A DNA stretch of 12,576 bases from Burkholderiaceae bacterium (GTDB lineage: Bacteria; Pseudomonadota; Gammaproteobacteria; Burkholderiales; Burkholderiaceae_C): NCBI GenBank assembly GCA_031276435.1, contig JAISNB010000210.1, positions 1-12,576 on the forward strand, given 5' to 3'. The notes below the pieces were generated by a model. It was not told the DNA's origin. It ran no database searches and worked only from the letters and a program-made list of their open reading frames with translations. This document shows, in pieces, positions 1 through 6,083 of the stretch (position 1 is the first letter of the stretch; every line of letters starts with the position of its first letter). A program made the translations under genes and the position numbers.

Positions 1-360
1 GACCCAAGCTGCGGCTGCTGCAAGGCGTGGATCGCGCACATGCAAAAAGCGGGCTTTCAGGTGCAGGTCAACGAGACGGGCAACCACGCGGCCCGCGCGC
101 GGCTTGGCATGCCAGAGCAACAGGCCTCTTGCCACACGGCCAAGGTTGGCGGCTACGTGATCGAAGGGCATGTGCCCGCCGCCGACATCGAGCGCCTGCT
201 CAAGGAAAAGCCCAAGGCGCTCGGGCTGGCCGCGCCGGGAATGCCGGTTGGATCGCCAGGCATGGACGACGCGGTCTACGCCAACCTGCCCGTCAAATAC
301 GACGTGCTCCTGGTGCGCGCGGACGGCAGCACATCGGTCTACGCCACATACCGCCGCTGA
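1..360 (+). CDS. DUF411 family metal-binding protein (5' truncated)
   Basis: The reading frame is open from base 1 and ends at TGA 358-360, giving 119 residues; the N-terminus, probably with a signal peptide, lies outside the window. The visible part begins with a Cys-rich motif (DPSCGCCKAW, Cys4, Cys6 and Cys7 of the visible part). It continues with ASCHTAKVGGYVIEGHVPA, with Cys44, His45 and His57, and a MPVGSPGMD motif. This set of motifs is characteristic of the DUF411 family, small periplasmic proteins thought to bind metals, often copper, and sometimes found near copper-resistance genes. The Cys and His residues are plausible metal ligands. No copper gene is visible on this side, so the copper role rests on family knowledge only. 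It is followed 45 bases later by the YceI-like gene on the same strand, possibly co-transcribed. Confidence 0.85.
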   Translation, partial: DPSCGCCKAWIAHMQKAGFQVQVNETGNHAARARLGMPEQQASCHTAKVGGYVIEGHVPAADIERLLKEKPKALGLAAPGMPVGSPGMDDAVYANLPVKYDVLLVRADGSTSVYATYRR

Positions 361-405
361 TTCGCATCTTCTGTTTTTCAACCCCTGTTTTCAAGGAGAC
401 TTGTC

Positions 406-987
406 ATGAAAAAATCACTTCGTGCGCTGGCGGCGGCAGCCGCCGTTTGGGGCCTGGCTGGCCATGCCGCGCTGGCCGCGCCCGTGACGTATGAAATTGA
501 CAGCAGCCACACTTTTCCGCGTTTTTCGTACCGGCATCAGGGGCTGTCCACCCAGTTGTCGAGCTTCAGGCAAACCACGGGGGTTGTGGTGTACGACGCG
601 CAGGCCAAGACCGCGTCGGTCAATGTCAGCATTGACATGGGTTCGGTCAACTCGGGTTTTGCGCCGCTGGACGAGCATTTGCGCGCCAACGACATGTTCG
701 ATGTCGCCCAATACCCGACGGCCACGTTCCGATCGACCCGCGTGGTTTTCAGCGGCGACAAGCCCGTCAGGATTCAGGGCGATTTGACCATCAAGGGCGT
801 GACCAGGCCGGTGACGCTGGAGGTGATTGATTTTGTCGCCATCCGCCACCCGTCGAAGAACAAGCCTGCCATTGGCGCGCAGGCCATCACGAAGATCAAA
901 CGCTCCGAGTTCAACGCTGGCACCCACGTGCCGCTGGTGGGCGACGAGGTGACAATCGACATCGCGCTGGAAGCCATCGCCCAATAA
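406..987 (+). CDS. YceI family periplasmic protein
   Basis: This encodes 193 residues, close to the length of E. coli YceI. The ATG at 406 is supported by a strong ribosome binding site (AAGGAG) about 8 bases upstream. Residues 1-24 form a signal peptide with a basic start (MKKSL), an Ala-rich core and a cleavage site after ALA, so the mature protein should be periplasmic. The mature part starts with YEIDSSHTFPRFSYRHQG and includes FRSTRVVFSGDKPVRIQGDLTIKGVTRPVTLEV (shown here as FRSTRVVFSG, then RIQGDLTIKGVTRPVTLEV), the classic YceI beta-barrel (lipocalin-like) pattern. Family members bind isoprenoid or other long-chain lipids; the ligand here cannot be read from sequence. The 45-base gap to the DUF411 gene suggests a shared transcript. 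Its 3' end converges on ptsI with 41 bases between stops. Confidence 0.88.
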   Translation: MKKSLRALAAAAAVWGLAGHAALAAPVTYEIDSSHTFPRFSYRHQGLSTQLSSFRQTTGVVVYDAQAKTASVNVSIDMGSVNSGFAPLDEHLRANDMFDVAQYPTATFRSTRVVFSGDKPVRIQGDLTIKGVTRPVTLEVIDFVAIRHPSKNKPAIGAQAITKIKRSEFNAGTHVPLVGDEVTIDIALEAIAQ

Positions 988-998
988 ACAACGCAACG

Positions 999-1017
999 CG
1001 CCTGCCTGCGGCGGGCG
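999..1017. terminator. GC-rich hairpin between convergent yceI-like gene and ptsI
   Basis: Arms CGCCTGCC (999-1006) and GGCGGGCG (1010-1017) pair over 8 positions (one G-T) around a 3-base loop. It sits in the 41-base space between two convergent stop codons, so a role in ending both transcripts is plausible. No T-run follows on either strand, so it is not a standard intrinsic terminator. Confidence 0.35.
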
Positions 1018-1028
1018 GGGGAACGCGC

Positions 1029-2795
1029 TCAACGCGCGGCGGCTGCTTGCAACAGCAGTTTTTGCGGCTCGTCGCTGGCAAGCACCTGGCGCGCCCATTC
1101 GGTCAGTTTGCCGATGTCGGCGCGCAAAATTTCCTGCTTGACGGCCAGGATTTGCGACGGATGCATGGAGAAGCTGCGCAGGCCAAAGCCAAGCAGCAGG
1201 CGCGTCAGGGCGGGATCGCCCGCCATCTCGCCGCACACGGTCACGCCCTTGCCCGCGGCTCTGGCTTGCGCAATGGTATCCGCCACCAGGTGCAGCACAG
1301 CCGGGTGCAGTTGGTCGTACAGGTGCGCCACGGATTCGTCGGCGCGGTCTATGGCCAGCGTGTACTGGATGAGGTCGTTGGTGCCGATGGACAGGAAGTC
1401 GAAGTGGCGCAAAAACAGCGGCAGGTTGAGCGCGGCGGCAGGCACTTCGATCATGGCGCCCAGCGCCACCGGGCCATGGACTTGCGCGCGGTCATCGAGC
1501 TGCGATCGCGCCTTGTCGATCCAGTCCAGCGTCTGGCGGATTTCGCCCAGATGCGCCAGCATGGGCAGCAGCAATTGCACTTTGCCATGCGCGGCGGCGC
1601 GCAGGATGGCGCGCAACTGGGTCAGGAACATGGCCGGCTCAGCCAGGCTCCAGCGGATGGCGCGCAGGCCCAGCGCGGGGTTGAGGTGCGCGGCGTCGTA
1701 GCGGTCGTCCAGCGGTTTGTCAGCACCCACATCCACCGTGCGGATGGTCACGGGCAGGCCCTGCATGCCTTCCACGGCGGCGCGGTAGGCGCGGTATTGC
1801 TCTTCTTCGTCGGGCAACTGGCCAGCGCGGCCCATGAACAGGAATTCGCTGCGAAACAGGCCGACGCCCACGGCGCTGACGGCCAGCGCGGCCTGCGTGT
1901 CGCCCGGTTGCTCGATGTTGGCCAGCAGTTCGATTTTCTGGCCGTCGAGCGTGACCGACGGCGTGGTGCGCAAGCGCCCGAGGCGGCTGCGCTCCAGCTC
2001 GCCCTGGCGCTGCTTGAAGGCGTAGTCAGCCAGGATGATGGGCGAGGGGTCGACGATGACGACGCCCGCGTCGCCATCGATGATGACCCAATCGTCCTGC
2101 TGCACCAACTGGCTTGCCGAGCGCGCGCCCACGACGGCGGGAATGTCCATGCTGCGCGCCACGATGGCGGTGTGGCTGGTTTTGCCGCCCACGTCGGTTA
2201 CAAAACCGGCAAACACGCTTTTCTTGAATTGCAGCATGTCGGCGGGCGACAAATCGTGCGCCACCAGCACCAGCGGCACATTCTGCTGCTCCTGTGCTTG
2301 CGGCGGCGCCGCCTGTGCGCGCGGCGGTGGCGGTGCCGCCGTTACAGGCGTTGCCGCACCCTTGAGGTGACGCAGCACGCGCTCAATCACCTGTTCCAGA
2401 TCGGCCTTGCGCTCGCGCAGGTATTCGTCTTCCATTTCCTCGAACTGGCGCACCACCAGCTCAAGCTGCGTGGTCAGCGCCCACTCCGCGTTGTAGCGCC
2501 GCTCTTGGATCCACTGGCGCACGCCATCGTCAAACGGTTGGTCTTGCAGCAGCATCAGGTGCACGTCCAGCAGCGCGGCCAGTTCGGCTGGCGCGTCTTT
2601 GGGCAACTCGCCCTGCAAGCGTTGCAGTTCAGCGGCCACGGCGCCGCGCGCCGCTTGCAGCCGTTGCAGTTCGCCGGGAATTTGCTCCGGCGCGACAAAG
2701 TAATGCGCCACATCAACCCGGCTGGGCGCCAGCAGCGTGGCGCGGCCCATGGCAATGCCACGCGCCACCGCCTGTCCGTGAATGGAAAAAGTCAT
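1029..2795 (-). CDS. ptsI: PTS enzyme I (phosphoenolpyruvate-protein phosphotransferase)
   Basis: Enzyme I takes phosphate from phosphoenolpyruvate and passes it to HPr in the cytoplasm. The protein is 588 residues from the ATG at 2795, which is preceded by AGGGATCGGGGC; the frame stays open upstream to a TTG at 2879, but that part is low-complexity and unlike the family. Domains: N-terminal EI domain (about 1-140), swivelling phosphohistidine domain with GGKTSHTAIVARS (phospho-His at 208), and C-terminal PEP-binding barrel from about 260. The barrel carries GVGLFRSEFLF (Arg315), the signature DFLSIGTNDLIQYTLAIDRA (467-486) and CGEMAGDP with catalytic Cys521. All key residues are present. One oddity is a Pro/Ala/Gln-rich insert (about 146-172) before the phospho-His domain that E. 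coli EI lacks. It is the last gene of the EIIA-HPr-EI cluster, 114 bases after the HPr stop. Confidence 0.95.
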   Translation of the reverse strand: MTFSIHGQAVARGIAMGRATLLAPSRVDVAHYFVAPEQIPGELQRLQAARGAVAAELQRLQGELPKDAPAELAALLDVHLMLLQDQPFDDGVRQWIQERRYNAEWALTTQLELVVRQFEEMEDEYLRERKADLEQVIERVLRHLKGAATPVTAAPPPPRAQAAPPQAQEQQNVPLVLVAHDLSPADMLQFKKSVFAGFVTDVGGKTSHTAIVARSMDIPAVVGARSASQLVQQDDWVIIDGDAGVVIVDPSPIILADYAFKQRQGELERSRLGRLRTTPSVTLDGQKIELLANIEQPGDTQAALAVSAVGVGLFRSEFLFMGRAGQLPDEEEQYRAYRAAVEGMQGLPVTIRTVDVGADKPLDDRYDAAHLNPALGLRAIRWSLAEPAMFLTQLRAILRAAAHGKVQLLLPMLAHLGEIRQTLDWIDKARSQLDDRAQVHGPVALGAMIEVPAAALNLPLFLRHFDFLSIGTNDLIQYTLAIDRADESVAHLYDQLHPAVLHLVADTIAQARAAGKGVTVCGEMAGDPALTRLLLGFGLRSFSMHPSQILAVKQEILRADIGKLTEWARQVLASDEPQKLLLQAAAAR

Positions 2796-2909
2796 GCCCC
2801 GATCCCTGTCAATGTTGTTTTTCTGCTGCCACCGTGGCCACCCGCGCCTTTGCGCGATGGACGGCGGCAGCGGCGGCAAGGCGCACCTGGCGCGCCGTGC
2901 CTGTCATCG

Positions 2910-3179
2910 TCACTGCCCTTCGCCAAATTTATCGGCAATCAGCGCCAGCAGCGCGTCCATGGCCTGCTGCTCCTGATCGCCATGGGTTTCCAGCGTGACC
3001 GTGGTGCCCATGCCAGCGGCCAGCATCATGACGCCCATGATGCTTTTGGCGTTGACGCGCCGCTCGCCCCGCGAAATCCAGACTTCGCACGGAAAACCGC
3101 TCGCCAGCTTGGTCAGCTTGGCCGTGGCGCGGGCATGCAGGCCCAGTTTATTGCTGATGGTCGTGTCGCTCTTGATCAT
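2910..3179 (-). CDS. ptsH: Phosphocarrier protein HPr
   Basis: An 89-residue protein of normal HPr length. The active-site motif NKLGLHARAT puts the phospho-accepting histidine at position 15, the standard HPr number. The second site, RVNAKSIMGVMMLAAGMGT, places Ser46 at the standard regulatory position phosphorylated by HPr kinase/phosphorylase in organisms that have it. HPr takes phosphate from EI and gives it to EIIA. The ATG at 3177-3179 lies inside the 3' end of the EIIA gene (32-base overlap), which points to co-transcription and translational coupling. A modest purine-rich AGAAG upstream may serve as ribosome binding site. Retention of Ser46 fits a kinase-controlled regulatory PTS, but the kinase gene is not in this window. 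Confidence 0.95.
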   Translation of the reverse strand: MIKSDTTISNKLGLHARATAKLTKLASGFPCEVWISRGERRVNAKSIMGVMMLAAGMGTTVTLETHGDQEQQAMDALLALIADKFGEGQ

Positions 3180-3594
3180 GCGTTGTTCTTCTGCTTTGAT
3201 TTTGCGGCGCTATGGCCGTCACCTGCATCACGCCCTGCGCGCCGCCCGCCATGGCGCGTGCGAGCATGACATCCAGCGGCTCGCCGCGGTAAGTCAGCGC
3301 GCGCAGCAGCATGGGCAGATTCACGCCAGCCACCAGGCGCGTACTGATGCCATCGACCAGACGCTGCGCCACATTGCACGGCGTGGCGCCAAACACGTCA
3401 GTGAGCACCAGCACATTGCCGGGCAGTTGCTTGAGCGCCAAGTGTGCCGATTCCAGACTTTCCTCGGGCGGCGCGTTGGGATGCACATCGACGGCCAGCA
3501 CCCCATCGCCCGCGTCGGCAAACACGTGCAGCGCGCACTGACGCAAGGCATGCGCCAGCGGCGCATGGGCAATGATCAGCACGCCGTTGTTCAT
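3148..3594 (-). CDS. PTS EIIA component, mannose (PTS-EIIA type 4) family
   Basis: The protein is 148 residues from the ATG at 3594 (MNNGVLIIAHAPLAHALRQC). The family histidine is His10 in LIIAHAPLAH, the same position as in the EIIA domain of E. coli ManX. A second conserved block, VLVLTDVFGATPCNVAQRLV, is the usual EIIA(Man) core, and it is followed by LVAGVNLPMLLRAL. It should receive phosphate from HPr. There is no EIIB domain on the protein and no EIIB, EIIC or EIID gene next to it, so a sensory or regulatory output is more likely than sugar uptake. The last ~15 residues are polar (Gln, Arg, His) and arise from the 32-base overlap with ptsH. The frame is open upstream of 3594, but that part has no family similarity. 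The ribosome binding site is weak, and a leaderless transcript is possible (see the -10 candidate). Confidence 0.92.
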   Translation of the reverse strand: MNNGVLIIAHAPLAHALRQCALHVFADAGDGVLAVDVHPNAPPEESLESAHLALKQLPGNVLVLTDVFGATPCNVAQRLVDGISTRLVAGVNLPMLLRALTYRGEPLDVMLARAMAGGAQGVMQVTAIAPQNQSRRTTHDQERHDHQQ

Positions 3595-3600
3595 GTCCGG

Positions 3601-3609
3601 ATTATGGCA
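3601..3609 (-). promoter_or_regulatory. Candidate extended -10 element for the EIIA-ptsH-ptsI cluster
   Basis: On the - strand the sequence TGCCATAAT reads as an extended -10 box (TG, one base, CATAAT) ending 6 bases before the EIIA ATG. No convincing -35 is seen in the GC-rich DNA upstream. If real, transcription would start at or next to the ATG, giving a leaderless mRNA, which would agree with the weak ribosome binding site. The call is tentative. Confidence 0.3.
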
Positions 3610-3642
3610 ATTGTGGGCCGCGCCGCGCCGGGCCAGCGGCAC

Positions 3643-3677
3643 AAAAAAACCGGGGCATCGGCAAACAGGCCCCGGTT
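3643..3677 (-). terminator. Intrinsic terminator upstream of the PTS genes
   Basis: Perfect 9-base arms AACCGGGGC (3648-3656) and GCCCCGGTT (3669-3677) flank a 12-base loop. On the - strand the stem is followed at once by a T-run (seven bases, 3649-3643), the form of a rho-independent terminator. On the + strand no T-run follows. It lies about 50 bases upstream of the EIIA start and upstream of it there is no complete - strand gene nearby, so what it terminates is unclear (see findings). Confidence 0.75.
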
Positions 3678-3737
3678 GCGGTACGCTTGGGACACCTGCC
3701 GCGTCGTGCCGGACACCGCTTGGCTCTTTTCTCGCAT

Positions 3738-4232
3738 ATGAACCCTCATCCCACCCGCCGCCTGATTTGCGCCGCGCTGCCCGCACTGGCCCTGCTGGCT
3801 GGCTGCGCGCCAGACCTTGCGCCGCAATCGACCTTTGTTTTGCTCGATGGCAGCAGCCAAAGCACCAGTGACCTCAAGGGCAAGGTCGCACTGGTGAATT
3901 TCTGGGCCACCAGTTGCACCACCTGCGTGGCCGAGATGCCGCAAATCGTGCAAACCTATGAACGCTTCAAAAGCCGGGGCTTTGAAACCGTGGCGGTCGC
4001 CATGCGTTACGACCCGCCAGCCTACGTGGTCAACTTTGTGCAAACGCGCAAGCTTCCTTTCAAGGTCGCCATCGACAACACGGGTGCCGTGGCCCGGGCC
4101 TGGGGCGATGTTCAACTGACGCCCACCACGTTTTTGCTCAACAAAAAAGGGGAAATCGTCAAACGCTACGTAGGCCCGCCCAATTTCGACGACCTGCACC
4201 AGCTCATCGAAAAACTGCTGGCTGCCGCATGA
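3738..4232 (+). CDS. TlpA/ResA-like thiol-disulfide lipoprotein (thioredoxin fold)
   Basis: A 164-residue protein from the only sensible ATG. Residues 1-22 form a lipoprotein signal (basic MNPHPTRR, hydrophobic core, lipobox LAGC), so Cys23 should be lipidated and the protein held in the membrane facing the periplasm. The rest is a short thioredoxin-like domain: VALVNFWATSCTTCVAEMP contains the CxxC pair Cys60/Cys63, and LTPTTFLLNKKGEIV contains the cis-proline (Pro129) that packs against the active site. TlpA/ResA proteins reduce or isomerise disulfides in the periplasm, for example during cytochrome c maturation; the true substrate is unknown. The active site is SCTTC rather than the usual WCxPC. 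The ATG has no clear ribosome binding site. A TTG at 3687 in frame would spoil the signal peptide and is less likely. It is transcribed divergently from the PTS cluster. Confidence 0.85.
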   Translation: MNPHPTRRLICAALPALALLAGCAPDLAPQSTFVLLDGSSQSTSDLKGKVALVNFWATSCTTCVAEMPQIVQTYERFKSRGFETVAVAMRYDPPAYVVNFVQTRKLPFKVAIDNTGAVARAWGDVQLTPTTFLLNKKGEIVKRYVGPPNFDDLHQLIEKLLAAA

Positions 4233-4419
4233 AATGATGGTGATACCGGCTCACCGGGTGGGTGGCTACGGCTTTGCTGTGGACGTGGGCAGGCGTTCCA
4301 GATCAACGCCCCAACCAGCCTGCGGCACAGGGCCGACGCGACAATCCGCAACGGGTTTCCCCGGTTTCTTTACTTTACCGGCGGCCACTGGCGGGCGGTA
4401 TGCACCAGGGCCAGCACCC

Positions 4420-4560
4420 AAACAACTCGCGCATGACCTAGGAGGCGGGCCGATCTTCGCGGGCCACTTCGGCCATGAAATCGGCGCGCAAATCTGGTTC
4501 CAGCTTCATCGTGAAAACGGCTTCTTTCGGCACGCTGCGCTTCTTTGCAAAGGTACTGAC
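4420..4560 (-). pseudogene. Remnant of an antitoxin-like gene (stop-interrupted)
   Basis: Reading the - strand from 4560 gives VSTFAKKRSVPKEAVFTM followed by KLEPDLRADFMAEVAREDRP, then A, S, a TAG stop (4438-4440) and VMRELF in the same frame. The block VPKEAVFTMKLEPDLR...DRPAS(Q)VMREL resembles small RHH-type antitoxins found in proteobacteria, from memory. The expected residue at the stop is Gln, so one CAG-to-TAG change would explain it. The usual start codon is missing, since GTC stands where ATG would be expected. The charged C-terminal half of the family is not found downstream in any frame, and no partner toxin is seen. Alternatively, a short peptide could start at the internal ATG 4509 (MKLEPDLR...), but it would have only 23 residues. 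The family assignment is from memory and moderate in confidence; decay is what the sequence shows. Confidence 0.55.
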
Positions 4561-4692
4561 GCAGCATATACCGGGCCAGTACCATGCGCGTGGAGCGCAT
4601 CACCGCTTTGGGTCAGGGTCAACTGCGCTTCGGGCCGACGGCTTCGTGGCCGATAACGCAGCGCCAGAAAGACGGTACCCGGAACGCCGCAT

Positions 4693-4719
4693 AAAAAAAC
4701 CCGCCACATGCGGGGTTTT
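4693..4719 (-). terminator. Intrinsic terminator downstream of the cytochrome c' gene
   Basis: On the - strand a CCCGC / GCGGG stem with a 5-base loop is flanked by AAAAC and followed by seven T residues. It lies about 110 bases past the cytochrome c' stop, the nearest - strand gene, and would end that transcript. On the + strand only four T residues follow, so it may work weakly in that direction too. Confidence 0.7.
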
Positions 4720-4830
4720 GCCGCCCGAGGCGCCTTTCTCGCGCGCCACCGGGCTTGGGGGCTTGGCGGCGGCGAGCGACGCGGCACAAACCAGCGTCAC
4801 GCCGCCATGGCCAGGGCGTCTGACGGCCCA

Positions 4831-5283
4831 TTACTCCTTGAACTGGTCATGACACGACTTGCAGGTCTTGGCCGCGGGGCCAAAAGCGGCCTTGAGGTTG
4901 TCAAGGTTGCCGGACTTGGCCGCCACCACCAGTTTGGCAACGGTGGCATCCATCTCGTCGGCGCCTTGCTTGAACTTGGCGGCTTCTTTCCAGACCGAAG
5001 CCTTGGCGTTGCTCTTGGCGCCACTGGTGTTCTCGCCAAAAGCGCCCCAGGGCAGCTTGTGCACGGCGGCGAGCACGTCGGCATTGGCGGCAGCGGCAGC
5101 GGCGTCAAACGGAACCTTGCCGTTTGCCATGCCGCCCAGCGCGCCAAAGTGCCTGGCCGTTACGGTGAAAACGGCCTGGCGGTATTTCACGGCATCTTCG
5201 GGTTTGGCAAATTGCGCGTGCGCGGGCAGGGCCGCCGCGCAGGCAGCAAGCGTCAAGGCGATGCTGGCTATGTTCTTTTTCAT
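4831..5283 (-). CDS. Cytochrome c'
   Basis: A 150-residue protein from the ATG at 5283, which has a good AAGGAA ribosome binding site 9-10 bases upstream. An in-frame ATG at 5301 overlaps that site and is unlikely to be used. Residues 1-23 are a signal peptide (MKKNIASIALTL, cleavage after AHA), so the protein is exported to the periplasm. The single heme-binding motif CKSCH (141-145) stands at the extreme C-terminus, as is typical for the four-helix cytochrome c' family; AVKYRQAVFTVTARHFGALG is its usual first helix. Cytochromes c' have a five-coordinate heme that binds NO and CO and are linked to protection against nitric oxide. The gene diverges from a cytochrome b561 gene, a likely electron-transfer partner. 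Heme attachment needs the Ccm system, encoded elsewhere. Confidence 0.93.
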   Translation of the reverse strand: MKKNIASIALTLAACAAALPAHAQFAKPEDAVKYRQAVFTVTARHFGALGGMANGKVPFDAAAAAANADVLAAVHKLPWGAFGENTSGAKSNAKASVWKEAAKFKQGADEMDATVAKLVVAAKSGNLDNLKAAFGPAAKTCKSCHDQFKE

Positions 5284-5374
5284 CGGGGGTGTTCCTTTCA
5301 ATTGGGATAAAAATTTCCGAACGGTGTTTCAGGCGCTTCATCCATCAACACACGGGCACAGAGAATACAATGAA

Positions 5375-5403
5375 TTGACAGCTTCCACCATGTCATTAAC
5401 AAT
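5375..5403 (+). promoter_or_regulatory. Candidate promoter for the cytochrome b561 gene
   Basis: A perfect -35 TTGACA (5375-5380) is followed after 17 bases by AACAAT (5398-5403), a 4/6 match to the -10 box. Transcription would begin very close to the ATG at 5412, so the message would be nearly leaderless. Another -10-like box, TACAAT (5366-5371), lies just upstream and would give a leader of about 30 bases. TGACA (5376-5380) and TGTCA (5391-5395) form an inverted repeat over the promoter and could be an operator. Confidence 0.45.
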
Positions 5404-5411
5404 CGGTAACC

Positions 5412-6083
5412 ATGAGCAGCACCGTTCGCATCTGGGATTTGCCCACACGTTTGTTCCACTGGAGCCTGTTTGCATCTGTTGTCGCCCTTATGGTGACCGG
5501 CAAGATGGGGGGCGACGCCATGGTGTGGCATTTTCGCCTTGGCTACGTGGTTTTTGCCCTGCTGCTGTTTCGCGTGCTGTGGGGGTTTGTGGGGGGGCGC
5601 TGGTCGCGCTTTGTGAGCTTTTTCCCCACGCCGGGCCGGCTCATGCGCTATCTGGGCGGGCGCGCGCGCTTGCAGGATTTGGCCGGTCACAACCCGCTGG
5701 GCGCTTTTTCGGTGCTGGCCCTGCTGCTGATTCTGGCCGTGCAAGTGGCCTCTGGCCTGCTCAGCGACGACGAGATTTTCTTTTCCGGTCCGTTGACGGC
5801 GCTGGCGCCCGGCAGCCTTGTCAGTGCCGCCACGCGCTATCACAAGGGATTGGGCGAAGTCCTCATCATCGCCATCGTGACACTGCATTTGCTGGCCATC
5901 GCTTTTTACCTTTTCGCCCGACGCAAGAATCTGGTGCGCCCCATGCTGACCGGCAACAAGCGCCTTGCGGAAACGGGCGATGTGCCGCCCTCCAGCGACG
6001 GCCCGCTCAACTGGCTCTGGGCGCTGGCTGTGCTGGCCGCATCCTCGGGCGTGGTGTACTGGGTTTCAGGGCTGGGCGGCTGA
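5412..6083 (+). CDS. Cytochrome b561 family membrane protein
   Basis: A 223-residue integral membrane protein. It opens with VRIWDLPTRLFHWSLF, the hallmark of the prokaryotic b561 / Ni-Fe hydrogenase cytochrome b group. Hydrophobic segments lie at about 16-30, 42-62, 97-118, 146-168 and 200-220. Candidate heme ligands are His16, His40, His144 and His159, which lie in or at the ends of the membrane helices. The protein would carry two b hemes and pass electrons between the quinone pool and periplasmic carriers. The divergent cytochrome c' gene 128 bases away is a natural partner; b561 genes beside cytochrome c' genes are known in proteobacteria. The fifth segment at the C-terminus is extra to the four-helix core. 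The ribosome binding site is weak. Confidence 0.9.
   Translation: MSSTVRIWDLPTRLFHWSLFASVVALMVTGKMGGDAMVWHFRLGYVVFALLLFRVLWGFVGGRWSRFVSFFPTPGRLMRYLGGRARLQDLAGHNPLGAFSVLALLLILAVQVASGLLSDDEIFFSGPLTALAPGSLVSAATRYHKGLGEVLIIAIVTLHLLAIAFYLFARRKNLVRPMLTGNKRLAETGDVPPSSDGPLNWLWALAVLAASSGVVYWVSGLGG

Larger units (their letters stand above)
4233..4830. other. Stretch without an intact gene
   Basis: Between the TlpA-like gene and the cytochrome c' gene there are 598 bases with no intact, recognisable gene. It holds an antitoxin-like remnant on the - strand (4420-4560) and an intrinsic terminator (4693-4719). Open frames of 60-140 codons exist on both strands, but they overlap one another, resemble no family I know and lack good starts. 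I see nothing else that I can name. Confidence 0.6.

Noticed and set aside
415..1236. A 273-codon frame on the - strand opposite the YceI-like gene
   Set aside because: It also overlaps the end of ptsI in another frame and has no recognisable motif; the + strand gene has signal peptide, ribosome binding site and family motifs.
2796..2879. A 28-residue longer N-terminus for enzyme I starting at TTG 2879
   Set aside because: The extra residues do not resemble enzyme I, and the ATG at 2795 aligns with the family start and has a nearby purine-rich site.
1047..3269. A 740-codon open frame on the + strand
   Set aside because: It lies wholly opposite ptsI, ptsH and part of the EIIA gene. Its translation is rich in His, Gln, Arg and Ala with no domain, as expected for the antisense of GC-rich coding DNA.
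4233..4437. Search for a toxin gene next to the antitoxin remnant
   Set aside because: All three - strand frames past the remnant were read; none shows a RelE, ParE, PIN or other toxin pattern, and stops are frequent.
5325..5360. A possible FNR-type site in the cytochrome c'/b561 spacer (TTGATGGATGAAG on the - strand)
   Set aside because: Only one half-site matches TTGAT-N4-ATCAA; the other half is wrong, so a call cannot be supported.
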